Source of the DNA: Sphingomonas sabuli | GTDB lineage: Bacteria; Pseudomonadota; Alphaproteobacteria; Sphingomonadales; Sphingomonadaceae | Assembly (NCBI RefSeq): GCF_014352855.1 | Contig: NZ_CP060697.1 | Span: forward strand, 1,426,001 to 1,490,000 | Direction of reading: 5' to 3' | Length of the DNA stretch: 64,000 nucleotides | Part shown: piece by piece, positions 51,901 to 59,171 of the stretch | Position numbering within the stretch: the stretch's first letter is position 1 | Layout of the letters: every line of letters begins with the position of its first letter | Notes under the pieces: model-generated | Told to the model about the DNA's origin: nothing | Seen by the model: only the letters and a program-made list of their open reading frames with translations | Database searches by the model: none | Program-made: the position numbers and the translations under genes

Positions 51901-52009
51901 GCCGGCCACGCAGACCTGCACGGATGGCACCGTCATCCTCGCGACCGAGGTCTGTCCCGCTCCGCCGCCACCGCCGCCGCCGCCAGCGCCGGCCCCGGAA
52001 CGCGGCTGA
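48998..52009 (+). CDS. malA: TonB-dependent maltodextrin receptor, MalA type, with polyproline C-tail
   Basis: A 1003-aa outer-membrane receptor. Signal peptide (SWLLVAASPFALMVPAAPAFAQ), TonB-box-like SIVVTGYRRSLENA, plug with SVSAEDIGKLPDASIAESIS and ISIRGFAPDFSTTLLNGREQ, barrel ending near RRFLLGASYKFG. After this final strand there are about 60 more residues: two runs of seven or more prolines flanking a Cys-containing segment (QTCTDGTVILATEVC). A barrel signal that is not C-terminal is unusual. It is followed by a strong hairpin, then a halogenase-like gene and two GH13 genes, as in the Caulobacter malA locus. Maltodextrin specificity is inferred from context. Confidence 0.9.
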   Translation: MKIRSASWLLVAASPFALMVPAAPAFAQDAPVATDGTLPAPDPVPNQGEEENTDATAQPQSDDTASIVVTGYRRSLENAVNKKKSSNTIVESVSAEDIGKLPDASIAESISRLPGLTSQRLSGRSNVISIRGFAPDFSTTLLNGREQTSTGDNRAVEYDQYPSEVINQVNVYKTPMASLIGQGLSGTVDLRTIRPLEASSRVISVGARGSFNDLDRLNPDVDRYGYRVNGVFVDKFAGDTIGVALAASYLDEPYQTQEFNSWGYPEAAPGASVIGGEKSYATSTNLKRLGLLGTLEFRPIPNFTSTLDAFYSNFKDDSIKRGVELPLFWSAAQLQPGYTVTDGLVTNGTYTNVKGVVRNDVFQRRAKLYSFGWNNTYNTDNGWHLSGDVSYSRTKRNELTVETYSGTGRGGLGATDTLTFVSGPDGTVLTPTLDYGDFNTILLTSPQGWGGTQIAPDGTAVVGGQDGYYNDRHINDRLWQLRGDVTKDVFGTFLDTVQAGINFTHRKKNLTPEEYFIGLAANTDGLTSIPVPEQYREGTANLDFLGLGPVVAYDPLAMINDGIYNLVPNPYGDVVVKAYNVTERLLTPYVQANIKTELGTSLLTGNIGVQAIFTEQRSVGASALYLGTNPNGSPNIGATVNDIDASYVDVLPSLNLSLRTASDFVFRFAAAREIIRPRLDDMKATLNYGYNYIVQPDGTGIAYVTGGQGASGNPELRPWRANAIDFTIEKYFGVKGYLAAQFFHKDLKSYIYNQDTEIPIEELVLAPVDPGFTVFPIAVLNIPVNGKGGKLYGVELAGTLPLDTFTPALTGFGVTGGVSYTKSKIKPSPNEEASALPGYSKWVANGTAYYERAGFNIRGSVRHRSKFIGEVSGFGANRARRQAAPETVVDGQIGYDFQPGSSLAGLSLYLQGQNLTNEPFKTYGENDTLHVIDYQTYGRRFLLGASYKFGAPEPALPVVLPPPPPPPAPATQTCTDGTVILATEVCPAPPPPPPPPAPAPERG

Positions 52010-52020
52010 ACTGAACCGCG

Positions 52021-52052
52021 CAAGCCGGCGGTAATGATCCGCCGCCGGCTTG
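52021..52052 (+). terminator. Strong hairpin between malA-type TBDR and halogenase-like gene
   Basis: CAAGCCGGCGG (52021-52031) pairs perfectly with CCGCCGGCTTG (52042-52052): 11-bp stem, 10-nt loop. There is no T-run after it, so it may attenuate read-through or stabilise the malA message rather than end transcription. Confidence 0.5.
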
Positions 52053-52068
52053 CCGGCACGCTGCCCCC

Positions 52069-53613
52069 ATGGCCAGTGTGAAGATCGGGACAATGGAACC
52101 ACAGGCGCCGATCACCATAACCATCGTCGGCGGCGGCACCGCCGGCTGGATGACGGCCGCCGCGCTCGGCCGCTTCCTCGGCAAGCAGGCGTCGATCACG
52201 CTCGTCGAATCCGACGATATCGGCACCGTCGGGGTGGGCGAAGCAACCATCCCGCACATCAAGATTTTCAACGACGCGCTGGGTATCGACGAGGCGGAAT
52301 TCGTCGCCGCGACCGGTGCCACATACAAACTCGGCATCGCCTTCGAAGGCTGGGGGGCGCCGGACGATGCCTACGTCCATGCCTTCGGCCAGGTCGGGCG
52401 GGGGATTGGCCTGCTGCCCTTCCACCAGTTCTGGCTGCGCGGCCGCAATCTCGGCGTTGCCAAGCCGCTTGGCCATTACATTCTCAACACCATCGTGCTG
52501 GCCGGTAACCGGTTCGCCCATGTCGAGCGCGAACCGGGCAACCCGTTGCCGCCCATACCCTATGCCTTCCACTTCGATGCCGGCCTTTACGCCCGGTTCC
52601 TTCGCGGCTTCGCCGAACGCCACGGCGTCACCCGGGTCGAAGGCAAGATCGTCGCGGTTTCCCGCGACCCGTCGAACGGTGACATCGCCGCCCTGACCCT
52701 GGCCGACGGCACGCAGGTCGGCGGGCACCTGTTCATCGACTGCTCGGGCTTTCGCGGCCTGCTCATCGAACAGGAACTAGAAGCCGGATTCGAGGACTGG
52801 ACCCGCTGGCTGCCGTGCGACCGCGCCTGCGCCGTGCCGAGCGAGAGCACCGATCCCCTGACGCCTTACACGCGGGCGATGGCCCACCCGGCCGGATGGC
52901 AATGGCGCATCCCGCTGCAGCACCGCACCGGCAACGGCATCGTCTACAGTTCGGCTTTTCTCGACGATCAGCGGGCGGCCGACCGGCTTGTTGCCAACCT
53001 CGACGGCCGGCCGCTGGCCGATCCGCGAACGCTGCGCTTCACCACCGGTCGGCGCGCGCGCGCCTGGGTTCGCAACGTGGTCGCGATCGGGCTGTCGGCG
53101 GGATTTATCGAACCGCTGGAATCGACCAGCATCCATCTGATCCAGACGGCGATCAATCGGCTGCTGGAACTGGTACCGCGCTGGCCGATCCATGCCGGCG
53201 CGCGCGACGATTACAACGCCCGCACCGCCCGCGAGATGGAAGCGGTGCGCGACTTCATCATCCTCCATTACCATGCCAACGGGCGCACCGGCGAGCCGTT
53301 CTGGGACGGTCTGCGCACGATGCCGATCCCCGACAGCCTGGCGCACCGGATCGAGCTGTTCCGGTCGGACGCGGCAATCTTTCCCGGCAATGACGAGCTG
53401 TTCGACCAGCGCGGCTGGGTGCAGGTGCTGATCGGCCAGGGGGTGGTTCCCGAACGCTACCACCCGATCGCCGACGAGCTTCCCGAGTCAGAACTGCGCC
53501 GTTTCCTCGACCTGACCGAGCAAGCCTACGTGCAGGATGCATCGCGGATCCCCGACCACCGGGCTTACGTGCAGAAATTCGCGCCGATGCGGCGTGAGGA
53601 GGAAACCGCCTGA
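52069..53613 (+). CDS. Flavin-dependent halogenase-like protein E (maltodextrin locus)
   Basis: A 514-aa tryptophan-halogenase family protein: GGGTAGW near residue 21, K87 in TYKLGIAF, GWQWRIP and FIEPLESTSIH all present. In Caulobacter a halogenase-annotated gene sits at the same place in the mal locus; its function is not established. The start at ATG 52069 is uncertain, since ATG 52093 is also in frame and follows CGGGA. Its stop overlaps the next start (TGATG), so it is coupled to the amylase. Confidence 0.87.
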   Translation: MASVKIGTMEPQAPITITIVGGGTAGWMTAAALGRFLGKQASITLVESDDIGTVGVGEATIPHIKIFNDALGIDEAEFVAATGATYKLGIAFEGWGAPDDAYVHAFGQVGRGIGLLPFHQFWLRGRNLGVAKPLGHYILNTIVLAGNRFAHVEREPGNPLPPIPYAFHFDAGLYARFLRGFAERHGVTRVEGKIVAVSRDPSNGDIAALTLADGTQVGGHLFIDCSGFRGLLIEQELEAGFEDWTRWLPCDRACAVPSESTDPLTPYTRAMAHPAGWQWRIPLQHRTGNGIVYSSAFLDDQRAADRLVANLDGRPLADPRTLRFTTGRRARAWVRNVVAIGLSAGFIEPLESTSIHLIQTAINRLLELVPRWPIHAGARDDYNARTAREMEAVRDFIILHYHANGRTGEPFWDGLRTMPIPDSLAHRIELFRSDAAIFPGNDELFDQRGWVQVLIGQGVVPERYHPIADELPESELRRFLDLTEQAYVQDASRIPDHRAYVQKFAPMRREEETA

Positions 53614-55403
53614 TGCTGACCGCGCTTTCGCTTGCCCTGGCCGCGGCCGCGGCTGCGCCGCCTGCCGACTATCGCGCCCGGCTGCCGGAGGATGAGGTGA
53701 TCTATTTCCTCCTGCCCGACCGGTTCGAGAACGGCGACACGTCCAATGACCGTGGGGGCATCGCCGGCGACCGCCTCGCCACCGGCTTCGATCCGGCGCA
53801 CAAGGGCTTCTTCCACGGCGGCGATCTCAATGGACTGACGCGCCGGCTGGACTATATACAGGGCCTCGGCGCGACCGCCGTGTGGCTTAGCCCAGTGTTC
53901 AAGAACAAGCCGGTCCAGGGCCCATCGGGCCAGGAAAGCGCCGGCTATCACGGCTATTGGATCACCGACTTCACCCAGGTCGATCCGCACCTTGGGACCA
54001 AAGCCGATTTCAAGGCCTTCGTCGACGCCGCCCACGCGCGCGGGATGAAGGTCTACATGGATATTATCGCCAACCACACTGCCGACGTCATCCAGTTCGC
54101 GGAGTGCGCCGGCAAGGGCGAGTGTCCGTACCGCAGCATCGCCGATTATCCGTACCAGCGGCGCGGTGGCGCGACCGGCCCCGCGATCAACTCCGGATTC
54201 TCCGGTGAGCGAGAGGAGACCGCAGCCAACTTCTCACGGCTGACCGATCCCGATTACGCCTACACCATCCGCATCCCGGACTCGGAAAAGACGGTCAAGG
54301 TCCCGTCCTGGCTCAACGACCCGGCCTACTATCACAATCGCGGCGATACGACCTTTCGCGGAGAGTCGAGCCAGATGGGCGACTTCGTCGGCCTCGACGA
54401 TCTGTTCACCGAACATCCGCGCGTGGTCCAGGGCATGATCGACATCTACGGCAAGTGGATCGACGATTACGGCGTCGACGGATTTCGCATCGACACCGCG
54501 CAGCACGTCAATCCGGAATTCTGGCAAAAGTTCGTGCCCGCGATGATGGAGCGTGCCCGGGCGCGCGGCATTCCCAATTTCCATATTTTCGGCGAGGTCG
54601 CGACCTCGGAAATGGATCCGGCGCACCTGGCCGTGAACACGATCGTCGACCGGCTTCCCACCGTACTCGATTTCGCCTTCGGCCGAGCAGTGATCGACAC
54701 CGTCGCCGGCGATATCGGCACCGACCAGTTGGCCAAGCTGTTCCGCGCCGACCCGATTTACGCCGGCGGCGTCGCCACCGCCCGCCGCTTGCCGACCTTT
54801 CTCGGCAATCACGACGCCGGCCGCTTTGGCATGTTCGTCCGCAAGGCGAAGCCGCAGGCAGGTGATGACGAAGTGCTCAAGCGGACGATCCTGGGCCATG
54901 CGATGCTGCTGACGCTGCGCGGCGTGCCGACCATCTATTCGGGCGACGAACAGGGCTTCGCCGGCAAGGGCGGCGATCAGGATGCGCGCCAGGACATGTT
55001 CGCTAGCCGCACCGCCACCTACAATGAGGACAGCTTGATCGGCACACGGGCGACCACCGCGGCGGCGAATTTCGACACCGGCCACCCGATCTATCGCAAG
55101 ATTGCCACCCTGGCACGCATTCGCACCAGTCACCCGGCACTGACCCGGGGAGAGCAACGGCTCCGCTTTGCGTCCGACAAGCCTGGGCTGTTCGCCATGT
55201 CGCGGTTCGACCCGTCGACCGGGCGCGAGACGCTGTTGCTGTACAACACGTCGGCGCAACCGATTGCGCAGAACGTCCGCGTAGATGTCGGATCGACCCG
55301 CTTCACGGCGCTGGCCGGCCCGTGCCCGGCGAAGCCCGTCGCTCCGGGCTCCGTCGCGATCAGCCTGCCCGCCCTGAGCTATGCGGTGTGCGATGCACGC
55401 TGA
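53613..55403 (+). CDS. GH13 alpha-amylase / cyclomaltodextrinase-like enzyme, exported
   Basis: A 596-aa GH13 enzyme cleaving alpha-1,4-glucans. Conserved regions: MKVYMDIIANHTADV (region I), GVDGFRIDTAQHVN (nucleophile Asp), FGEVATSE (acid Glu) and FLGNHDAGR (transition-state Asp). A short Ala-rich signal peptide (MLTALSLALAAAAAAPP) suggests periplasmic action on imported maltodextrins. The C-terminal beta domain ends at SVAISLPALSYAV. Start and upstream stop share the A of TGATG; the next gene overlaps its 3' end by 11 nt or more. Confidence 0.9.
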   Translation: MLTALSLALAAAAAAPPADYRARLPEDEVIYFLLPDRFENGDTSNDRGGIAGDRLATGFDPAHKGFFHGGDLNGLTRRLDYIQGLGATAVWLSPVFKNKPVQGPSGQESAGYHGYWITDFTQVDPHLGTKADFKAFVDAAHARGMKVYMDIIANHTADVIQFAECAGKGECPYRSIADYPYQRRGGATGPAINSGFSGEREETAANFSRLTDPDYAYTIRIPDSEKTVKVPSWLNDPAYYHNRGDTTFRGESSQMGDFVGLDDLFTEHPRVVQGMIDIYGKWIDDYGVDGFRIDTAQHVNPEFWQKFVPAMMERARARGIPNFHIFGEVATSEMDPAHLAVNTIVDRLPTVLDFAFGRAVIDTVAGDIGTDQLAKLFRADPIYAGGVATARRLPTFLGNHDAGRFGMFVRKAKPQAGDDEVLKRTILGHAMLLTLRGVPTIYSGDEQGFAGKGGDQDARQDMFASRTATYNEDSLIGTRATTAAANFDTGHPIYRKIATLARIRTSHPALTRGEQRLRFASDKPGLFAMSRFDPSTGRETLLLYNTSAQPIAQNVRVDVGSTRFTALAGPCPAKPVAPGSVAISLPALSYAVCDAR

Positions 55404-57015
55404 GGAAGCCATCCGGGAAACACCCGTTGCCGAGCGCGGCAAGGAATGGTGGCGCGGCGCGGCCATCTACCAGATCTATCCGCGCAGCTTTGCCGACAGC
55501 GACGGCGATGGCATCGGCGATCTGCGCGGGATCACCGGCCGCCTCGATTACGTCGCGAGCCTTGGTGTCGATGCGATCTGGCTGTCGCCATTCTTCACCT
55601 CGCCGATGCGCGATTTCGGATATGACGTGGCCGACTTTTGCGATGTCGACCCGGTGTTCGGGACGCTGGCCGATTTCGACGCCCTGCTGAAGCGCGCGCA
55701 CGAACTCGGGCTGCGGGTCATCATCGACCAGGTCTATTCCCACAGCTCGGACCAGCACGCCTGGTTCGCGGAAAGCCGGTCGTCGCGCGATAATCCGCGG
55801 GCCGACTGGTACGTTTGGCATGACCCCAAGCCGGACGGATCGCCGCCCAATAACTGGCAATCGGTTTTCGGCGGTCCGGCATGGGAATGGGATTCGCGCC
55901 GCAGCCAATATTATCTGCACAATTTCCTGCCCGAGCAGCCGGATCTGAACCTGCACAATCCGGCGGTTCAGGACGCGATCCTGGGTGTCGCCCAATTCTG
56001 GCTGGACCGGGGGGTCGACGGCTTTCGCATCGACGCGGTCAACTTCGCCATGCACGACCCGCAGCTGCACGATAACCCGCCCGCGGCTTCAGGCCACAAG
56101 GGCGGCCGGCCGTTCGATTTCCAGCAGCATCTTTACAACCAGTCGCACCCGGACATCCCGAAGTTCCTGGAACGGGTGAAGGCGCTGGCCAACCACTATC
56201 CCGACCGCTTCCTGCTGGCCGAGGTGGGTGGCGACCGTGCGCTTCAGGAGATGCTGGACTACACTCGGGGCGACGGCCGGCTCGACAGCGCCTACAGCTT
56301 CGACTTCCTCTACGCCGATCGGCTGGACGCGAAGCTGGTCTGCCAAACCCAATCGGCATGGCCCGACAGCCTGGATTCGGGCTGGCCGTGTTTTGCCTTC
56401 GAAAACCACGACTCCTCGCGCGCCGTGTCGCGCTGGCAGGGTGACGGGGACGCAAGCGCTTTCCTGGCGATGAAGATGGCGCTGCTTGCCTGCCTGCGCG
56501 GCTCGATCATCATCTACCAGGGGGAGGAGCTCGGGCTCGATCAGGTCGACATACCGTTCGACAAGATCAGGGATCCCGAAGCGGTCCGCAACTGGCCGCT
56601 AACCCTGTCGCGCGACGGTGCACGGACGCCGTTCCCGTGGTCGGAAAGCGCGCAGAACGCCGGTTTCAGTCGCGCCGAACCGTGGCTTCCGCTGGGTCCC
56701 GGCCATGCCGCCTTGGCGCAGGACGCCCAGGAGCGCGATCCGCAATCTCTGATGAATCTCACCCGCCGCCTTCTCATGCTTCGCCAGAACCATCCGGCGT
56801 TGCGCTCCGGAACGCTGGAACGCTGCACTGCCGATGGCGACCTGCTGACCCTTGAGCGGGCGGGCGATGGCGAGACCATCACCTGCCGGTTCAACCTCGG
56901 CGGCGGCACCCGGTCCATTGACGCGGGCGAGGCTGGCAGCGTCATCCTTGCCCTTGGCGGCGCGAATCGCAGCTCGCTGCCCCCTTATGCGGTACTGGTC
57001 ACGCGCCGACCCTAG
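55393..57015 (+). CDS. GH13 alpha-glucosidase
   Basis: A 540-aa cytoplasmic exo-alpha-glucosidase of the oligo-1,6-/alpha-glucosidase type: WWRGAAIYQIYPRSFADSDG, GLRVIIDQVYSHSSDQH, GVDGFRIDAVNFAMHD (nucleophile Asp), LLAEVGG (acid Glu) and FENHDSSR. There is no signal peptide. The ATG at 55393 overlaps the amylase gene by 11 nt; an in-frame ATG at 55381 would overlap by 23 nt. Cleaves maltose and short dextrins to glucose. Last of the maltodextrin operon before the carotenoid genes, which start 60 bp on. Confidence 0.88.
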   Translation: MHAEEAIRETPVAERGKEWWRGAAIYQIYPRSFADSDGDGIGDLRGITGRLDYVASLGVDAIWLSPFFTSPMRDFGYDVADFCDVDPVFGTLADFDALLKRAHELGLRVIIDQVYSHSSDQHAWFAESRSSRDNPRADWYVWHDPKPDGSPPNNWQSVFGGPAWEWDSRRSQYYLHNFLPEQPDLNLHNPAVQDAILGVAQFWLDRGVDGFRIDAVNFAMHDPQLHDNPPAASGHKGGRPFDFQQHLYNQSHPDIPKFLERVKALANHYPDRFLLAEVGGDRALQEMLDYTRGDGRLDSAYSFDFLYADRLDAKLVCQTQSAWPDSLDSGWPCFAFENHDSSRAVSRWQGDGDASAFLAMKMALLACLRGSIIIYQGEELGLDQVDIPFDKIRDPEAVRNWPLTLSRDGARTPFPWSESAQNAGFSRAEPWLPLGPGHAALAQDAQERDPQSLMNLTRRLLMLRQNHPALRSGTLERCTADGDLLTLERAGDGETITCRFNLGGGTRSIDAGEAGSVILALGGANRSSLPPYAVLVTRRP

Positions 57016-57074
57016 CCTTCGCCACCGGGGCGCGTCGCAAACCCCACTAGTCGGCGACCCGTCAGAGGGTGTAA

Positions 57075-57581
57075 GTGGCCCCCGTGCATACAGCTTCCGG
57101 CATATTATTGTTTATCGCCACGGTGTTAGCGATGGAGGGCGTGGCCTATGTTGCCCACCGGTGGGTGATGCACGGCTTAGGCTGGTTCCTTCACGAGAGC
57201 CATCATCGCGAGCGCCACGGCTGGTTCGAACTCAACGATCTGTACGCGCTGATCTTCGCCGTCCCGTCGATCGTCCTCCTCTACGGCGGTGTGCAGGCTG
57301 GCTGGGGTGATTGGGCGACCTGGGTCGGCGCCGGGATCGCGGCCTATGGAGCCATCTACTTCGGCTTTCACGACGTCATCGTCCATCGCCGCATCGGTCA
57401 CCGCTACGTCCCTCGTTCGACCTATATGAAGCGCATCGTTCAGGCGCACCGGCTGCACCATGTGACTACCAGCAAGCATGGCTCGGTCAGCTTCGGATTC
57501 CTTTACGCCCCGCCTGCCGAGGCGTTGAAGGCGGAACTGCAGGATAGCGCGGCGGCAACCATCCGCGCGCCGCGGGGCTAG
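57075..57581 (+). CDS. crtZ: Beta-carotene hydroxylase
   Basis: A 168-aa di-iron membrane hydroxylase adding 3-OH to beta-ionone rings. His boxes are present: HRWVMHG, HESHHRERHG, HDVIVHRRIGH and HRLHH. GTG at 57075 (AGAGGG upstream). It heads a two-gene unit with the fatty-acid-hydroxylase-type gene; the other carotenoid genes are convergent with it. Confidence 0.93.
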   Translation: MAPVHTASGILLFIATVLAMEGVAYVAHRWVMHGLGWFLHESHHRERHGWFELNDLYALIFAVPSIVLLYGGVQAGWGDWATWVGAGIAAYGAIYFGFHDVIVHRRIGHRYVPRSTYMKRIVQAHRLHHVTTSKHGSVSFGFLYAPPAEALKAELQDSAAATIRAPRG

Positions 57582-57586
57582 GACCG

Positions 57587-58327
57587 GTGGTGGTCCAGAT
57601 CGCGATCGCGATCGGGGCGATGACCCTCATCGTCGCCGTCCGCTATCTGATCGTCAGCGGTCTTTTCGCCGGCCTCACCACCCGCCGCCTGCCCGGCGCG
57701 CACACCGGTCGCGAAGCGCAGATCCGCCGCGAAATCCTGTGGTCGCTGGCCAGCGCGTTCATTTACGCCGCGCCTGCCGGGCTGCTGGCCTGGGGCTGGC
57801 AGGAACATGGCTGGACGCGCGTCTACACCGACGTCGCCGATTATCCATTGTGGTGGTTGCCGCTGTCGGTGCTCGTCTACCTCTTCCTGCATGACAGCTG
57901 GTTCTATTGGACGCACCGCTGGATGCACCGCCCGACGGTGTTCAAGCGAATGCACGCCGTCCATCACGCCAGCCGCAATCCGACCGCTTGGGCGGCGATG
58001 AGTTTCCATCCCTGGGAATCGATCACCGGCGCGATCCTCGTTCCCGCACTCGTCCTGCTGATCCCGATCCACGTCGGCGCGCTGTTCGCGGTGCTGACGA
58101 TCATGACGGTCATGGGCGTGACCAATCACATGGGCTGGGAGATTTTTCCGCGCTGGCTGGTCAACGGCCGCGCAGGTGATTGGCTGATCACCGCCAGTCA
58201 TCACCAGAAGCATCACGAAAAGTACCTGTGCAACTTCGGGCTGTATTTCCGCTTCTGGGACCGGCTGTGCGGGACCGACCGCGGACTCGGCGACTTCAGC
58301 GCCGGACGAGCGCTTCGGCCACGCTAG
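57587..58327 (+). CDS. Fatty-acid/sterol hydroxylase superfamily protein, candidate carotenoid 2,2'-hydroxylase (CrtG)
   Basis: A 246-aa membrane protein with the three His clusters of the FA_hydroxylase superfamily: HDSWFYWTHRWMH, HAVHH and HHQKHHEKY, with four or more helices. Starts at GTG 57587, 5 nt after the crtZ stop. In Brevundimonas and sphingomonads crtG, encoding a 2,2'-beta-hydroxylase needed for nostoxanthin-type pigments, neighbours crtZ; the assignment here rests on that neighbourhood and family. A sterol- or lipid-modifying enzyme is the alternative. The 3' end overlaps crtB by 32 bp on the opposite strand. Confidence 0.75.
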   Translation: MVVQIAIAIGAMTLIVAVRYLIVSGLFAGLTTRRLPGAHTGREAQIRREILWSLASAFIYAAPAGLLAWGWQEHGWTRVYTDVADYPLWWLPLSVLVYLFLHDSWFYWTHRWMHRPTVFKRMHAVHHASRNPTAWAAMSFHPWESITGAILVPALVLLIPIHVGALFAVLTIMTVMGVTNHMGWEIFPRWLVNGRAGDWLITASHHQKHHEKYLCNFGLYFRFWDRLCGTDRGLGDFSAGRALRPR

Positions 58328-59171
58328 GGACGACGAACGCCAACTTTCGGCCCTTGCCGACCGTGACCCGCTGGTCCCATGCCGAGGCGCCCAGCGCCCT
58401 GACCCGCCGCCCGATCGCGCCATAAATTCGCAGCGCCGCGAGCACGGCCAGCCGCGACCGGAAGGGCAGCCGCGCAACGCCGGCCCGGGCGCGCTCTTCG
58501 CGCCGCTCGACCTCGTCGACCAGCCGCCCGACGAAAGCGGTCAGCGCCGTGACATTATCCGGATCGAACAGGCTCTCTTGGGTTACGCCCGCCTGCTCCA
58601 GCCATTGGCGCGGCAGGTAGCAGCGGCCGGCCGCCCAATCCTCGCGAACGTCGCGGGCAATGTTCGACAATTGGAAAGCGATGCCAAGGTCGGCCGCCGA
58701 GCGCAGGGTCGGCTGGTCGTCGGGATCGACGCCCATCAGCACCGCCATCATACATCCGACCGCGCCGGCGACATGGTAGCAATAAGTGATGAGGTCGGCC
58801 TCGCTGTCGGGCTGCCAGCCGGCAGCGTCGAGTTCGAACCCCTGCAAATGATCGTCGAGGAACCGCGATGGGATCGGGCACTCGCTGAGGAGCAGCTTCA
58901 GCCCTTCGAACGCCGTGCCTTCTACCGGTAGCCCCGCGACGGCGCGTTCGGTCTGTTCACGCAGGCCGGCGACATTGCCTGGTGCATGCTGGCCGATGCC
59001 GAAGCCCGATACCTGCCCATCGGCAACGTCGTCGCAATGGCGGCACCAGGCGTAGAGCAGCCACGCCCGTTCGCGCGTGACGGGATCGAACAGGCGGCTG
59101 GCGGCGCGAAAGGACTTCGATCCCCGCTGGATGGACTCCTGCGCCGCGGCGACGATCGCGTCGCGGCTCAC
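58296..59171 (-). CDS. crtB: Phytoene synthase
   Basis: Condenses two geranylgeranyl diphosphate to phytoene. 291 aa, squalene/phytoene synthase family. First Asp-rich motif in WCRHCDDVADG, second in QLSNIARDVREDWAAGRCYLP. GTG at 59171 overlaps the crtI stop (GTGA). No crtE is visible in this window. Confidence 0.93.
   Translation of the reverse strand: MSRDAIVAAAQESIQRGSKSFRAASRLFDPVTRERAWLLYAWCRHCDDVADGQVSGFGIGQHAPGNVAGLREQTERAVAGLPVEGTAFEGLKLLLSECPIPSRFLDDHLQGFELDAAGWQPDSEADLITYCYHVAGAVGCMMAVLMGVDPDDQPTLRSAADLGIAFQLSNIARDVREDWAAGRCYLPRQWLEQAGVTQESLFDPDNVTALTAFVGRLVDEVERREERARAGVARLPFRSRLAVLAALRIYGAIGRRVRALGASAWDQRVTVGKGRKLAFVVPSVAEALVRR

Noticed and set aside
51870..52009. The polyproline tail of the malA-type receptor as a frameshift artefact
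   Set aside because: The polyproline runs bracket an ordered segment with two cysteines and the frame ends at a stop directly before a clean hairpin; no better frame was seen.
57110..57130. GTGTTAGCGATGG, resembling a xylan operator half-site near crtZ
   Set aside because: It has no inverted second half and lies inside the crtZ coding region.
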